Counted from the stretch's first letter, positions 24,113-33,147 are shown. The stretch is 64,000 nt of DNA from Rhizobium phaseoli (GCF_010668805.1 NZ_WUFT01000003.1:124001-188000), one strand, 5' to 3'. Notes: generated from the letters alone by a model not told the origin. Numbers and translations are program-made.

Positions 24113-25334
24113 ATCTCGCGAAAAACGATGCCGATCCATTGAGAAAGACCGCGATTTGAGAACGACATACCGCTTTTTGCGTGCCCATGTGCTGCAGCGG
24201 CTGATCCCGCGGTCGCGGCTTGCCTTCAATCCGCGCAAGCCGGTGGAAATCGTCGGCTATCTCTCGATGGCTGTCGGCGTCGGCGAATCGGCAAGGCTTT
24301 GCGCCGGCGCTCTGTCGGAGGCGAGAAGGGCGATTTCGCTTTCCGACGTCAGCACGCACCCCGACTTAGAGTCCTTCGCCGGATGGATGCCGTCGCCTCT
24401 CTCGACCGAGGCGCCGGGCAGCCGTATCTGGCATCTCAATCCGCCGATGCTGCCGCGCGCCATCCTGAAGAAGGGCGTTGCGAATTTCACCCGCGCCTTC
24501 AACATCGGCTATTTCGCCTGGGAACTCGAAGTCGTGCCGGCGGAATGGCGCAATGCAATGCATTATATGAACGCCATCTTCGTGCCGTCGGAATTCACCC
24601 GGCGGACGATTGCGCCGCTCACCAAAGCACCCGTCATCGTCGTTCCACATCCGGTGATCGAGGCGCCGGCGACGGACGGCATGCGGGAAAAGTTCAGCAT
24701 CGAGAAGGACGCCTTTCTCGTCAGCTTCATTTTCAGCGCCGGCTCGTCGACCAACCGGAAGAATCCGCAGGCCGTCATCGAGGCTTTCAGGATCTTTGCC
24801 GCCGAAGCCCCAAGCGCCTTCCTACTGATGAAGGCCAGCGGCGATGTGAACAAGGATGAAGGCCTGCGCGCACTGGTCGCTTCGGTTAAGGGCGACGCCC
24901 GAATCAGGATCGTCACCGACAGGCTGTCGAGCGCCGAGATCAACGGCCTCATCCGCTCTTCCCAAGCCTATCTTTCGCTGCATCGTTCCGAGGGGTTCGG
25001 GCTGACGGTTGCCGAGGCGATCATGCAGCGCACGCCGGTTATCTCCACCGCCTGGTCGGGCACGGCGGATTTCTGCGATCCGGACAATACATGGCTGGTC
25101 GACTCTCCCCTCATTCCGGTCGTCGATACCCATCCCGAATTTGCCGGGCTCGAGGGCGCGGTCTGGGCGGATCCTTCTCCGGAAACCGCCGCCGCGCGCC
25201 TCAAGGATATCTTCCGCGCGCCCGAGCTTGCGAGAGAGAAGGCTGAAAGGGCGCGGGCCTTCCTGCTGCGCTACCTCGCTGAGAACAGCTATGAGAAAGC
25301 GCTTCAGAAGCTGTCGGCGATGCAGGCCAGCTAA
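24093..25334 (+). CDS. Glycosyltransferase, GT4-like
   Basis: A 413-residue GT-B fold enzyme with no membrane span. EIVGYLSMAVGVGESARLCA lies at the N-terminal nucleotide-fold loop, FNIGYFAWELEVVPAEW and IFVPSEFTRRTI mark the linker, and the C-terminal donor domain carries LSLHRSEGFGLTVAEAIMQR with the GT4 E-x7-E motif, then TPVISTAWSGTADF. It overlaps the GH2 gene by 20 nt from a GTG start at 24093, so it is the last member of the carrier-protein operon. The precise start is uncertain; later Leu or Val codons near codon 22 are possible. It would transfer a sugar from a nucleotide donor to an unknown acceptor. Confidence 0.83.
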   Translation: MSPSRAESREKRCRSIEKDRDLRTTYRFLRAHVLQRLIPRSRLAFNPRKPVEIVGYLSMAVGVGESARLCAGALSEARRAISLSDVSTHPDLESFAGWMPSPLSTEAPGSRIWHLNPPMLPRAILKKGVANFTRAFNIGYFAWELEVVPAEWRNAMHYMNAIFVPSEFTRRTIAPLTKAPVIVVPHPVIEAPATDGMREKFSIEKDAFLVSFIFSAGSSTNRKNPQAVIEAFRIFAAEAPSAFLLMKASGDVNKDEGLRALVASVKGDARIRIVTDRLSSAEINGLIRSSQAYLSLHRSEGFGLTVAEAIMQRTPVISTAWSGTADFCDPDNTWLVDSPLIPVVDTHPEFAGLEGAVWADPSPETAAARLKDIFRAPELAREKAERARAFLLRYLAENSYEKALQKLSAMQAS

Positions 25335-25396
25335 GGTGAGGTCGCCACTCCGCTTTATTTTAACATTTTTGCATTAGAGATGGCGGGTATCCGGTT

Positions 25397-25503
25397 TTAG
25401 AGCATGTCGCGCAAAGGTGTGCAGCGGTTTTGCGATAACGGCATGCGTAAAAACAAAGGCGTAAGGCGCGAGCAGCGAATCTGAAAGATCGCGACGCGTT
25501 TTA
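25397..25503. repeat. RIME-like intergenic repeat (reverse orientation)
   Basis: About 107 nt that is the reverse complement of the copy at 33003-33108 with minor differences. It begins TAGAGCATGTCGCGCAAA and ends GATCGCGACGCGTTTTA. It separates the glycosyltransferase gene from the large fusion gene and can fold into two hairpins, so it may end or weaken the operon transcript. Confidence 0.8.
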
Positions 25504-25526
25504 GGCCGATCCTGGCGGATGGACAG

Positions 25527-28500
25527 ATGTCGAAGGGTATTATCGCAAATTCGATGATGAATGCGGCGGCAGGCATGTTGCTCTTGCTGACGGGCTTCAT
25601 TTCATCGATCATAACGGCGCGGCTGCTCGGGCCGGAAGCCAACGGCATCGTCGCCTTCTCGCTCTGGCTGGTAGTCACCGGCGCCTCGATCGCCGAACTC
25701 GGCTCCAGCATCACGCTGTTGAAGACCCTGCCGCAACTTTCTGCGGAAGGATACGACGCGCGCCGCCGGCGCGGTTTTGCCGCCATCCTCGTCAGCTTCA
25801 TGATGTTTTCGACCGTCGTGCTGCTGGCGCTCTACGCCCTGTTTTTCCTGACCTCCGAGGAGATGCACTGGGCCGATACCGCGCCGTCCGTCGCCCTGGT
25901 TACCGGCGTGCTGTTCTTCGTCCAGGCAATCGGATCCTTCGTCAAATTTTACCTGATCGGCGAAAAAAAGCTTGGTGCCTTCTTCCGGCTGACGGTTGCC
26001 GTCTCGATCGTGCAGCTTGCCGGGGTTGCCGTCGGCGCTGTGCTCTATGGGGTGCAAGGCGTTCTCGTCGGTTATGCGCTCGGCCAGCTCGTGCTGTTTT
26101 TCGCCACGCTGCCGATCCTTCTTTCGCGGCGCGACTGGTGCGGGGTTTCGCTGAAATCTCTCGCTTCCTCCTCCGTCATCCTGTCGATCCAATTCATCAT
26201 CGATTCCATCTTCCTCAATCGGCTCGAACTGCTCTTCCTGCAGCAGTTCTGGTCGGTGGAGATGGTCGGCTACTACGCTGTCGGCCTGTCGATCGCCAAT
26301 ATCGCCCTTCAACTGCCGATCCAGATGACCGGCAGCCTGCTGCCCTATTATTCCGAGCGGCGTCATAACAGCGACGATTCGACCTTGCCGGTCGAGGTCT
26401 TCGCCGCCGTTACCCGCAGCATGGCCTATATCGTCTTGCCGATGAGCCTCGGGCTGGCCGCGATCTCCAGCGAGCTGGTGCTTGTGGTGTTCGGCGAGGC
26501 ATTCCGCCGCAGCGGCACGGTGGTGGCGCTGCTGGCGCTCGTCGCGCCCGCCTATACCTTCATGCAGATCCTCAGCCTCTACCTGTTGTCGATGGACAGA
26601 GCCCGCTCCCGCCTGAACATCAGTGTGATAGGTGGCCTTCTCATGGTAGTCGGTTGTTTACTGATCGTACCTAGGCTTGCAGCCGAGGGTGCCGCACTCG
26701 TGCGCATCCTCGTCTTCGTTGCGATGTCGGTGATGATGATCAGACAGACAGGATTCGGATCCCAGCTTTCGGGTCTCTACGCAAGCCTGACGAAGGTGAC
26801 GCTCGCCTCCGTGCTCTGCGCTTGCGCGGCGATTTCCGTGCTGGAATTCCTCCATGGCCCGGTCGGACTGATCACTGCAATCGTCGCCGGTACAATCTGC
26901 TATTTCGCGGCGCTCCGCGTGCTGCGCGCCGTGCCGGGCGAGGATGTCGAGGTCATGCGCTCCATTCTCGACAAGATGCCGTCGCTGTTGCGCCGGCCTG
27001 TGGGGCACGCAATCAATTTCATTGCACCGCGGCTTCCCGGCGATCCCGATCGTGCCAAGGTCGCGCCTGGCGAATTCTCGCTCGAGCCGGCTGAGGGTGC
27101 GGGACGCAGCGCTGCCCTGCCAGTCGTGTTCGACGGCACGGTCGGGCTGTTCATGTCCGAGAATCCTCTCGTGAAGAAACGTTCGGCGGCCGTGCTCTTT
27201 GTCAGCCCGTGGGGTTTCGAGGAGATGTGCAGCCGCAAATTCTTCCGTGTTGCCGCCGAGCATTTTTCCGACATCGGCGTGCCAAGCCTGCGCTTCGACT
27301 ATCGCGGCACCGGCGATGCGCTCGATTTCGGCGCGCTGCCGGCAAGGCTGGAAACCTGGGAAAATTCGATCCGTGCCGCCGCCGCCAAGCTGAAATCGCT
27401 GAGCGGCTGCGACCATATCATCCTCGTCGCTCAGGGTCTCGGCGCCACACTTTCCCAGCGCATCGGTTCCTCGATCGACGGCGTCGACAGCCTGGTCATG
27501 CTGGCGCCGGTGCTGAGCGGCCGGGCCTATCTGCGCGAACTCAACATGTGGTCGAGGATTATCGATGCCGATCTCGGCCTCGGCAAGGAGCACGTTCAGA
27601 CGGCGAAGGTGCAGATCGCCGGGTTGGTCATGCCCGAGGAGATCGCTGCCGAGCTCGGCAAGCTCAGTATCGCTTCGCCGCAGGGGCTTGCAGCCCCGCG
27701 TTATCTGATCCTTGAACGTCCTGCGAAGGCCGAGGATACCGGCTTTGCCGATGCGCTGAGGGCGCTTGGCGCCGATGTCGAGCAGAGGGCTTTCGAAGGC
27801 TATGACGAGCTCGCCACCAATCCGCTGTTTGCCAAGACGCCGATCGATATCATCGCGCTGTTGACGACGTGGCTGGAGGCAAGGACGACGGAGACCTCCG
27901 CAGCCCATTCATCGGCAGCGATCGAGAACCCGCCGCTTGTGGGTGACGGTTTTACGGAAATGCCGGTGCGTTTCGGAAGCCATGATCACCTGGTCGGCGT
28001 CGTCAGCCGGCCGCTGGGCGAGATCAAGGGCAATGCCGTGCTGTTCTTGTCGACGGCCTATGACCGGCATGCCGGCTGGGGACGGACGACGGTTGATATG
28101 GCCCGCGAGCTCGCGCGGCAAGGCGTCGTTTCGCTGCGTTTCGATTCCGCCAATGTCGGCGACAGCCCGCCGCGGCCGGATGCACCGGAACAGGTGCTTT
28201 ACTCCGATACGCAGACCGCGGACGCGGTCGCCTCGCTCGATCTGCTCGAAAGCATCGTCACCGGTCCGGTCATGGTCGCCGGCCGATGCAGTGGCGGCTA
28301 TCTCGCCTTCCGCGCAGGGGTCGCCGATGAGCGGTTGAAGGCCATCGTGTCGATCAATCCCTTCGTCTATTACTGGGATCCGAAGATCCCGGTGCGCAAG
28401 GAGCATGTCGTTTCCGTTCCCCGCAGCCTGGATGACTACGGACAGCGCCTGGCGCGGCTCGATACGCTGAAGCGTCTGCTGCGCGGCCAGGTGGACGTGG

Positions 28501-28838
28501 TTTCGGCGCTGCAGAATGTCGTCATCGCCGCCGGCCGCCGGTTGTCGCCGTGGATCGCGCCGCTGCTGGAGCTGCTTCCCGACCGACGCCATATCGCCCG
28601 CGAGGTCAGGCATTCCTTCGCGCTGTTCGGCAAACGCAAGGTGCCGCTGACGCTGATCTACAGCGAGGGCGATGTCGGGCTCGACCATGTCTATTTCCAT
28701 TTCGGGCCGCGCGGGGCAAGGCTTTCCCGCTATCCGAACGTCCGACTGCTCATGCTGCCGGATGCCGACCACAATCTGACGCCGCCGCAGTCGCGCAAAT
28801 TCGTGCTGGACGAGATCATTCGTCTCGCGAGAGCGTGA
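25527..28838 (+). CDS. Three-part fusion: polysaccharide flippase + two alpha/beta hydrolase domains
   Basis: A 1103-residue protein. About residues 1-460 are a multi-helix flippase of the Wzx/MATE-like superfamily (SIITARLLGPEANGIVAFSL; FFVQAIGSFVKFYLIGEKKL). About 530-790 form one alpha/beta hydrolase domain, with RFDYRGTGDALDF but AQGLG in place of the nucleophile elbow: Gly637 sits at the nucleophile position, so it is probably inactive. About 800-1100 form a second domain with RFDSANVGDSPP, elbow GRCSG with Cys921 as nucleophile, Asp1049 (SEGDVG) and His1082 (DADHNL), so that triad is complete. Such hydrolases resemble those linked to exopolysaccharide/exosortase gene clusters. I infer export of a lipid-linked glycan coupled to acyl removal or transfer. 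Confidence 0.8.
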   Translation: MSKGIIANSMMNAAAGMLLLLTGFISSIITARLLGPEANGIVAFSLWLVVTGASIAELGSSITLLKTLPQLSAEGYDARRRRGFAAILVSFMMFSTVVLLALYALFFLTSEEMHWADTAPSVALVTGVLFFVQAIGSFVKFYLIGEKKLGAFFRLTVAVSIVQLAGVAVGAVLYGVQGVLVGYALGQLVLFFATLPILLSRRDWCGVSLKSLASSSVILSIQFIIDSIFLNRLELLFLQQFWSVEMVGYYAVGLSIANIALQLPIQMTGSLLPYYSERRHNSDDSTLPVEVFAAVTRSMAYIVLPMSLGLAAISSELVLVVFGEAFRRSGTVVALLALVAPAYTFMQILSLYLLSMDRARSRLNISVIGGLLMVVGCLLIVPRLAAEGAALVRILVFVAMSVMMIRQTGFGSQLSGLYASLTKVTLASVLCACAAISVLEFLHGPVGLITAIVAGTICYFAALRVLRAVPGEDVEVMRSILDKMPSLLRRPVGHAINFIAPRLPGDPDRAKVAPGEFSLEPAEGAGRSAALPVVFDGTVGLFMSENPLVKKRSAAVLFVSPWGFEEMCSRKFFRVAAEHFSDIGVPSLRFDYRGTGDALDFGALPARLETWENSIRAAAAKLKSLSGCDHIILVAQGLGATLSQRIGSSIDGVDSLVMLAPVLSGRAYLRELNMWSRIIDADLGLGKEHVQTAKVQIAGLVMPEEIAAELGKLSIASPQGLAAPRYLILERPAKAEDTGFADALRALGADVEQRAFEGYDELATNPLFAKTPIDIIALLTTWLEARTTETSAAHSSAAIENPPLVGDGFTEMPVRFGSHDHLVGVVSRPLGEIKGNAVLFLSTAYDRHAGWGRTTVDMARELARQGVVSLRFDSANVGDSPPRPDAPEQVLYSDTQTADAVASLDLLESIVTGPVMVAGRCSGGYLAFRAGVADERLKAIVSINPFVYYWDPKIPVRKEHVVSVPRSLDDYGQRLARLDTLKRLLRGQVDVVSALQNVVIAAGRRLSPWIAPLLELLPDRRHIAREVRHSFALFGKRKVPLTLIYSEGDVGLDHVYFHFGPRGARLSRYPNVRLLMLPDADHNLTPPQSRKFVLDEIIRLARA

Positions 28839-28859
28839 CTGGAATTTCAGCAAGCAGGA

Positions 28860-30038
28860 TCAGATGTTTTCGACGGCGACGATATCCAACGATCTGTAGA
28901 GATCGATATAGCGTCCGGCGACGATATCCCAGGAATAGCCGCGCGTAGCGTCGAGAAGCCCAGCGCGCATGGTCTCAGTTTGGCGCGAGAGACCTTGATA
29001 GGCCGCCTCGATTGCTGTGGCGGCGGCCCGAGCATCGGTGAAATCGGCAAGCATGATAGCAGGATGCCGCTCGGCAAGTGTCGCGAAGGCATCGTTGGCG
29101 TTCAGCACCGGCAGCAGGCCGGCGCTCATCGCCTCCAGCGCCACCAGGCCGAAACCTTCATATTCCGAGGCGGAGGCAAAGAGCGAGGCATTGGTGATGA
29201 TCCGTCGGATGGCGCCGTTGTCGGGTGAGACGTGCAGGGTGACCAGGCCGGAGAGGTTACGGCTTTCGATCGCGGCTTCGACATCCGCCCGGTTCAGGTC
29301 GGATTCGGCGCCGACGATGTCGAGATGCCATTCCGCATCACGGGTCTTCAGCACGACCATTGCATCGAGCAGATGGTCCAGCCGCTTGTTCACCGAGAAC
29401 CGGCCGATGGTAACGATGCGGCGCTTTGCCCGGCGCGAAGCGGTGTCGGCGAACTTGCCGATATCAGCGCCGTTTTCGATCAGCAGGCTGTCGGGCACGA
29501 TTTCCGAAAACTGCTTGAGGTCGGAGGCGCTGCAGCAGACGACACGGCAATAGGCCAGTGCCGAGGCGCGGGTCAGCGTCCGGAACCAGATCTTCTTGAT
29601 CGCCACGTATTTTCGCGTGTGGAAGAAGCCGCCATGGGTGGTGACGATCATCGGCTTGCGATGCAGCAGCCGGCCCCAGGCGAGCGCGTCGAAGAAAAAG
29701 TCGATGGCATGGACATGCACGAGATCGGCATCGGCGAGATGACGGAAAACCTGAGGCGCCAGCGGATAACGGCTGCTGCCGGACCAGGGAATGCGCACCA
29801 CCTCGATGTCGTCGATGTTTTCGCGCGGCGGCAGCTTATTCTCAGGCGTTGTGAACAATGAATCGAGCGTGACGACGCGGACGCGATAACCGCGCCGGAC
29901 AGTCTGGCGGGCGAGATTGGCGACCACGTCTTCCAGGCCGCCGCGGTTGGGTAGGAACTGGCGCACGACATGGACGATCAGCGGCGCCGTTTCCGGCTGC
30001 GGCTTCTCGCGCACCCTATCTGCCTCGACGATCGCCAT
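28860..30038 (-). CDS. Glycosyltransferase, GT4 family
   Basis: A 392-residue GT-B enzyme, convergent with the fusion gene (21-bp gap). N-terminal HVVRQFLPNRGGLEDVVANL is the acceptor-loop signature of GT4 proteins. DLVHVHAIDFFFDALAWGR and VTTHGGFFHTRKYVAIKKIW follow. The donor domain has RIVTIGRFSVNKRLDHLLDA and SEYEGFGLVALEAMSAGLLP with E-x7-E, then NANDAFATLAERH. It is cytoplasmic or membrane-peripheral. Its position beside the flippase fusion and near the aminoacyl-carrier operon suggests it contributes to the same glycan, though it is on the opposite strand and separately transcribed. Confidence 0.87.
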   Translation of the reverse strand: MAIVEADRVREKPQPETAPLIVHVVRQFLPNRGGLEDVVANLARQTVRRGYRVRVVTLDSLFTTPENKLPPRENIDDIEVVRIPWSGSSRYPLAPQVFRHLADADLVHVHAIDFFFDALAWGRLLHRKPMIVTTHGGFFHTRKYVAIKKIWFRTLTRASALAYCRVVCCSASDLKQFSEIVPDSLLIENGADIGKFADTASRRAKRRIVTIGRFSVNKRLDHLLDAMVVLKTRDAEWHLDIVGAESDLNRADVEAAIESRNLSGLVTLHVSPDNGAIRRIITNASLFASASEYEGFGLVALEAMSAGLLPVLNANDAFATLAERHPAIMLADFTDARAAATAIEAAYQGLSRQTETMRAGLLDATRGYSWDIVAGRYIDLYRSLDIVAVENI

Positions 30039-30186
30039 TTTCCACCTATCGCTGCCACGTTGCCCCTGGTTGAGGCGGGACTCTTATAGCAACGACCAGA
30101 TCTCTCCGGCGTTAAGCCGTGGTTTCAGCGGCGTCCCGAAAGGCGATTCTTCGCGAAAAAGGTTAACCGCGTCTGATTGCTTCAGA

Positions 30187-30247
30187 GCATCTTTGTTTTA
30201 ACGCAATTCCGGACGCAAAACCGCAGCACACTTTTGCTGGAATTGCT
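30187..30247. repeat. Short palindromic repeat, CAATTCC...GGAATTG type
   Basis: CAATTCC (30204-30210) and GGAATTG (30239-30245) flank a core with AAAACCGCAGCACACTTTTGC. The same element, about 90% alike by eye, occurs at 40171-40212, and a reshuffled form at 56805-56843. It sits directly at the end of the stand-alone RAM gene and may act as its terminator. Confidence 0.7.
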
Positions 30248-30484
30248 TCAGAACGCCTTGAAGGTCAGGGTCGTCAGCGAGCGGACGATGCCGGGAATGT
30301 TGGCGATGTTGTCGTTGATGAACTTGCCGATATCCTGGCCTTCCTCGATGTAGACCTTCAGCAGCAGGTCATAGTCGCCGCTGGTGGAATAGAGCTCCGA
30401 GACCAGTTCGGTCTGGTAGATGGCATCGGCGACCTCATAGGTCTTGCCGGGGGCGCATTGGAGCTGGACGAAGATCGGCTTCAT
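30248..30484 (-). CDS. Stand-alone Lrp/AsnC ligand-binding (RAM) domain protein
   Basis: A 78-residue protein beginning MKPIFVQLQCAPGKTYEVAD. It comprises only the alpha/beta RAM domain of Lrp/AsnC regulators (SELYSTSGDYDLLLKVYIEE; NIANIPGIVRSLTTLTFKAF); the helix-turn-helix part is missing. Such proteins form dimers or octamers and bind amino acids, possibly tuning full-length Lrp proteins. I use the start at 30484, preceded by GGAAA; a longer ORF begins at 30535 but has no supporting homology. It lies 69 bp beyond the LysR gene on the same strand, next to a lysine-catabolic operon, so lysine or a breakdown product is a reasonable ligand guess. Confidence 0.82.
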   Translation of the reverse strand: MKPIFVQLQCAPGKTYEVADAIYQTELVSELYSTSGDYDLLLKVYIEEGQDIGKFINDNIANIPGIVRSLTTLTFKAF

Positions 30485-30553
30485 GGGGATTTCCTGCAAA
30501 GGGTTGGTTGGCGGCATAATGGTCGAAAGCGCCATGCCGATGCAAGCCGTTCG

Positions 30554-31456
30554 TCACGCGGCTGGATCGGCGGCCGCTTCCGAGACGATCCAATCGCGAA
30601 AAGCGGCAAGCGGCGCATAGTCGGCCCGCTCGGGCGGAAAGGCGAGATAATAGCGTTCGCGGCTTTCCATTTCACGGTCGACGGCGGCAACGAGATCGCC
30701 GCGGCTGATCTCCTCCTGCATCAGAAATGTCGGCAGGAGGGCGATGCCGAGGCCGGCGATCGCCGCCTGGGCGGCGGTGGCGAACTGGTCGAAGAGCATG
30801 CCGTGCACGCTTTCGAAGGAAACGCCGTTGCCGGCGAACCATTGCTCCCAGGCGTCGGGCCGCGTCGTCAGGTGCAGCAGCGGAACCGAAAGCAGATCCT
30901 GTGGCCCGGAGATTGCGTGGCGCTTCAAAAAATCAGGGCTGCAGGCCGGCACCGTGCGCTCCGACATCAGAAAGGCAAGTTCGGCGCCCGGCCAGTGCGG
31001 GTGGCCGAAATGGATGGCGGCGTCGATCGAATCGAGGCGGAAATCGAAGGGCGAAAGCCGGGTCACCAGATTGATGGTGACGCCGGGATTGGCGGCGAGG
31101 AAACGCCCCAGGCGCGGCGCCAGCCAGCGCGTGCCGAAGGTCGGTAGGATGGCAAGATTGAGCGTGCCGCCATACGGATTGGCGCGCAGATTCAGCGAGG
31201 CGCTGGATATGCGCCGCAGCGCCTCGCGGATTTCACGGGCATAACTGTCACCGGCAAGCGTCAGCCGCATGGTCTGGCGTTCGCGCCGGAAGAGTTCGAC
31301 GCCAAGCTGCTGCTCCAGCGCGCTCACCTGACGGCTGACGGCGCTCTGGGTCAGATCGAGTTCGCGCGCGGCTGCCGTGACGCTGCCGGTGCGGGCGACC
31401 GCCTCAAAGGCGGCGAGATGCGAAATCGATGGCAAAAATCGTCTTGAAGCGAACAT
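30554..31456 (-). CDS. LysR-family regulator (GcvA-like), divergent from the lysine-catabolic operon
   Basis: A 300-residue regulator. The N-terminal HTH is ISHLAAFEAVARTGSVTAAA followed by RELDLTQSAVSRQVSALEQQ. The C-terminal effector domain has LNLAILPTFGTRWLAPRLGR and DAAIHFGHPHWPGAELAFLM, close to GcvA/AmpR types. ATG 31456 is preferred: CGGAA lies 6 nt upstream, while the ATG at 31462 has no spacing. It is divergent from hglS, and the same pairing of a LysR gene with hglS, amaA and amaB exists in Pseudomonas putida. I infer it activates the operon in response to a lysine or pipecolate intermediate. Confidence 0.88.
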   Translation of the reverse strand: MFASRRFLPSISHLAAFEAVARTGSVTAAARELDLTQSAVSRQVSALEQQLGVELFRRERQTMRLTLAGDSYAREIREALRRISSASLNLRANPYGGTLNLAILPTFGTRWLAPRLGRFLAANPGVTINLVTRLSPFDFRLDSIDAAIHFGHPHWPGAELAFLMSERTVPACSPDFLKRHAISGPQDLLSVPLLHLTTRPDAWEQWFAGNGVSFESVHGMLFDQFATAAQAAIAGLGIALLPTFLMQEEISRGDLVAAVDREMESRERYYLAFPPERADYAPLAAFRDWIVSEAAADPAA

Positions 31457-31458
31457 GA

Positions 31459-31477
31459 TCATTCCGTTTTAGAATGA
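31459..31477. promoter_or_regulatory. Candidate LysR binding site
   Basis: TCATTC (31459-31464) and GAATGA (31472-31477) form a perfect inverted repeat that contains ATTC-N7-GAAT, i.e. the T-N11-A LysR motif. It lies at the LysR translation start in the 107-bp divergent region, consistent with autorepression and activation of the operon on the other side. Confidence 0.45.
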
Positions 31478-31563
31478 GCTATTTCCAAAATGTCGATATT
31501 TCTGGGTTTGTCACGCTTGTAAAGAGGTTCATCCTGCAAAAGCGGAATGAGCCGGAGTCCCCG

Positions 31564-32976
31564 ATGCCGAAAGCCTTCGTTTCCACAGACCGTATCCGTT
31601 CGCTCTTTACCGAGGCGATGTCGCAGATGTACCGGGCAGAGGTGCCGCAATACGGCACGCTGATCGAACTGGTGGCGGATGTGAATGCCGGCTGCCTCGA
31701 AAACGACCCCGAACTGCGGGAGCGACTGGCCCGCGCCGGCGAATTGGAGCGCATCGATGTCGAGCGCCACGGCGCGATCCGGCTCGGCACGGCAGAAGAA
31801 CTTTTCACCATTCGCCGGCTGTTTGCGGTGATGGGCATGCAGGCCGTCGGCTATTACGATCTCTCGGTTGCCGGCGTGCCTGTTCATTCCACCAGCTTCC
31901 GGCCGGTCGACGAGGCGGCGCTCAACGTCAATCCGTTCCGCGTCTTTACCTCGCTGTTACGGCTGGAGCTGATCGAAGACGAGGGGCTGCGCGGTGAAGC
32001 GGCGGCCATTCTGGCGGCGCGGCGCATCTATACGCCGCGCGCCATCGCGCTGATCGAGCGTCATGAGCGGGACGGCGGTCTGAGCGAGGAGGAAGCGACG
32101 GAATTCGTCGCCGAGGCGCTCGAAACCTTCCGCTGGCACGGCGAGGCGACCGTCAGCGCCGAAACCTACAAGCGCCTGCACGATGCGCACCGGCTGATCG
32201 CCGACGTCGTCAGCTTCAAGGGACCGCATATCAACCATCTGACGCCGCGCACGCTGGATATCGACGCGGTTCAGGCTCGCATGCCGGAACGCGGCATCAC
32301 GCCGAAGGCCGTCATCGAAGGCCCGCCGCGTCGCCATTGCGATATTCTGCTGCGGCAGACGAGCTTCAAGGCGCTTGAAGAAACGATCGCCTTTGCCGGT
32401 GATGCGGACGCGATTCAAGGAACGCATACCGCCCGTTTCGGCGAGATCGAACAGCGCGGCGTGGCGCTGACGGCCAAGGGCCGGGCGCTCTATGACCGGC
32501 TGCTCGCCTCGGTTCGCGGCGAAGTGCAGGTCGGCGCCGGCGGCGCCAAGGCCGGCGCCTATGACCAGGAACTCGCCGAGCGCTTCAAGGCGCTGCCGGA
32601 CAGTTGGGACGAGCTGCGCCGGCAGGATCTGGCCTTCTTCCGCTATTGCGCAACGCCTGCGGGTATTGCCGCCGCGGTCAACGGCACGCTACCCAAGGAT
32701 CCGGAAGCGCTGATCGCCAAGGGTTACCTTGCCTTCTCGCCGATCGTCTACGAAGACTTCCTGCCCGTCAGCGCAGCCGGCATCTTCCAATCGAACCTCG
32801 GCACTGACCAGCAGCAGAATTATGCGACGCACTCGAACCGCGACGCCTTCGAGGCGGCACTCGGCGGGACCGTTCAGGACGAGCTGGCGCTTTATGCCGA
32901 GCGCCAGGCCGCCTCGCTGGATGCGGCGATGGAAGCGCTCGGTCTTGCGGCCCTGCAGCTGAAGACCGTCGCATGA
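31564..32976 (+). CDS. hglS: 2-oxoadipate dioxygenase/decarboxylase (DUF1338, HglS/YdcJ family)
   Basis: Converts 2-oxoadipate to 2-hydroxyglutarate with an Fe(II)-dependent, VOC-fold active site, a late step of lysine degradation. The 470-residue protein has the family length and conserved metal-site regions, including SFKGPHINHLTPRTLDID with the His ligands and ARFGEIEQRGVALTAKGRAL with the Glu ligand. The C-terminal half has FFRYCATPAG and YEDFLPVSAAGIFQSNL. ATG 31564 has GGAG 6 nt upstream. It leads the lysine-catabolic genes and is divergent from the LysR regulator, as in P. putida. Confidence 0.87.
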   Translation: MPKAFVSTDRIRSLFTEAMSQMYRAEVPQYGTLIELVADVNAGCLENDPELRERLARAGELERIDVERHGAIRLGTAEELFTIRRLFAVMGMQAVGYYDLSVAGVPVHSTSFRPVDEAALNVNPFRVFTSLLRLELIEDEGLRGEAAAILAARRIYTPRAIALIERHERDGGLSEEEATEFVAEALETFRWHGEATVSAETYKRLHDAHRLIADVVSFKGPHINHLTPRTLDIDAVQARMPERGITPKAVIEGPPRRHCDILLRQTSFKALEETIAFAGDADAIQGTHTARFGEIEQRGVALTAKGRALYDRLLASVRGEVQVGAGGAKAGAYDQELAERFKALPDSWDELRRQDLAFFRYCATPAGIAAAVNGTLPKDPEALIAKGYLAFSPIVYEDFLPVSAAGIFQSNLGTDQQQNYATHSNRDAFEAALGGTVQDELALYAERQAASLDAAMEALGLAALQLKTVA

Positions 32977-33002
32977 AATGCCCGCTTCAACACTTGGCCT
33001 TC

Positions 33003-33108
33003 TAAAGCGCGTCGCGATCTTTCGGATTCGCTCCTTGCGCTTTAGCTCTTTCTTTTTGCGCATGTCGTTGCCGCAAAACCGCTGCACACTTTTGCGCGAC
33101 ATGCTTTA
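33003..33108. repeat. RIME-like intergenic repeat (reference copy of this window)
   Basis: About 106 nt from TAAAGCGCGTCGCGATCTTT to GCGCGACATGCTTTA. Two palindromic halves are visible: AAAGCGC...GCGCTTT (left) and CATGTCG...CGACATG (right). It separates hglS from the amaA-like gene by 171 bp, so those genes may be transcribed or processed as separate pieces. The size fits the ~108-bp RIME1 elements described in rhizobia. Confidence 0.82.
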
Positions 33109-33147
33109 GGTTAGAGTAGCGCAATTTCGATCCGATCGGACTAGACC

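Noticed and set aside
21521..24238. A 905-codon open frame on the minus strand opposite the GH2 gene
   Set aside because: It mirrors the GH2 coding frame, has no family pattern, is Arg/His-rich and lacks a ribosome binding site. High GC codons keep the antisense frame open.
26658..28853. Two minus-strand frames opposite the fusion gene
   Set aside because: No recognisable domains, while the plus strand has continuous domain motifs through the same area.
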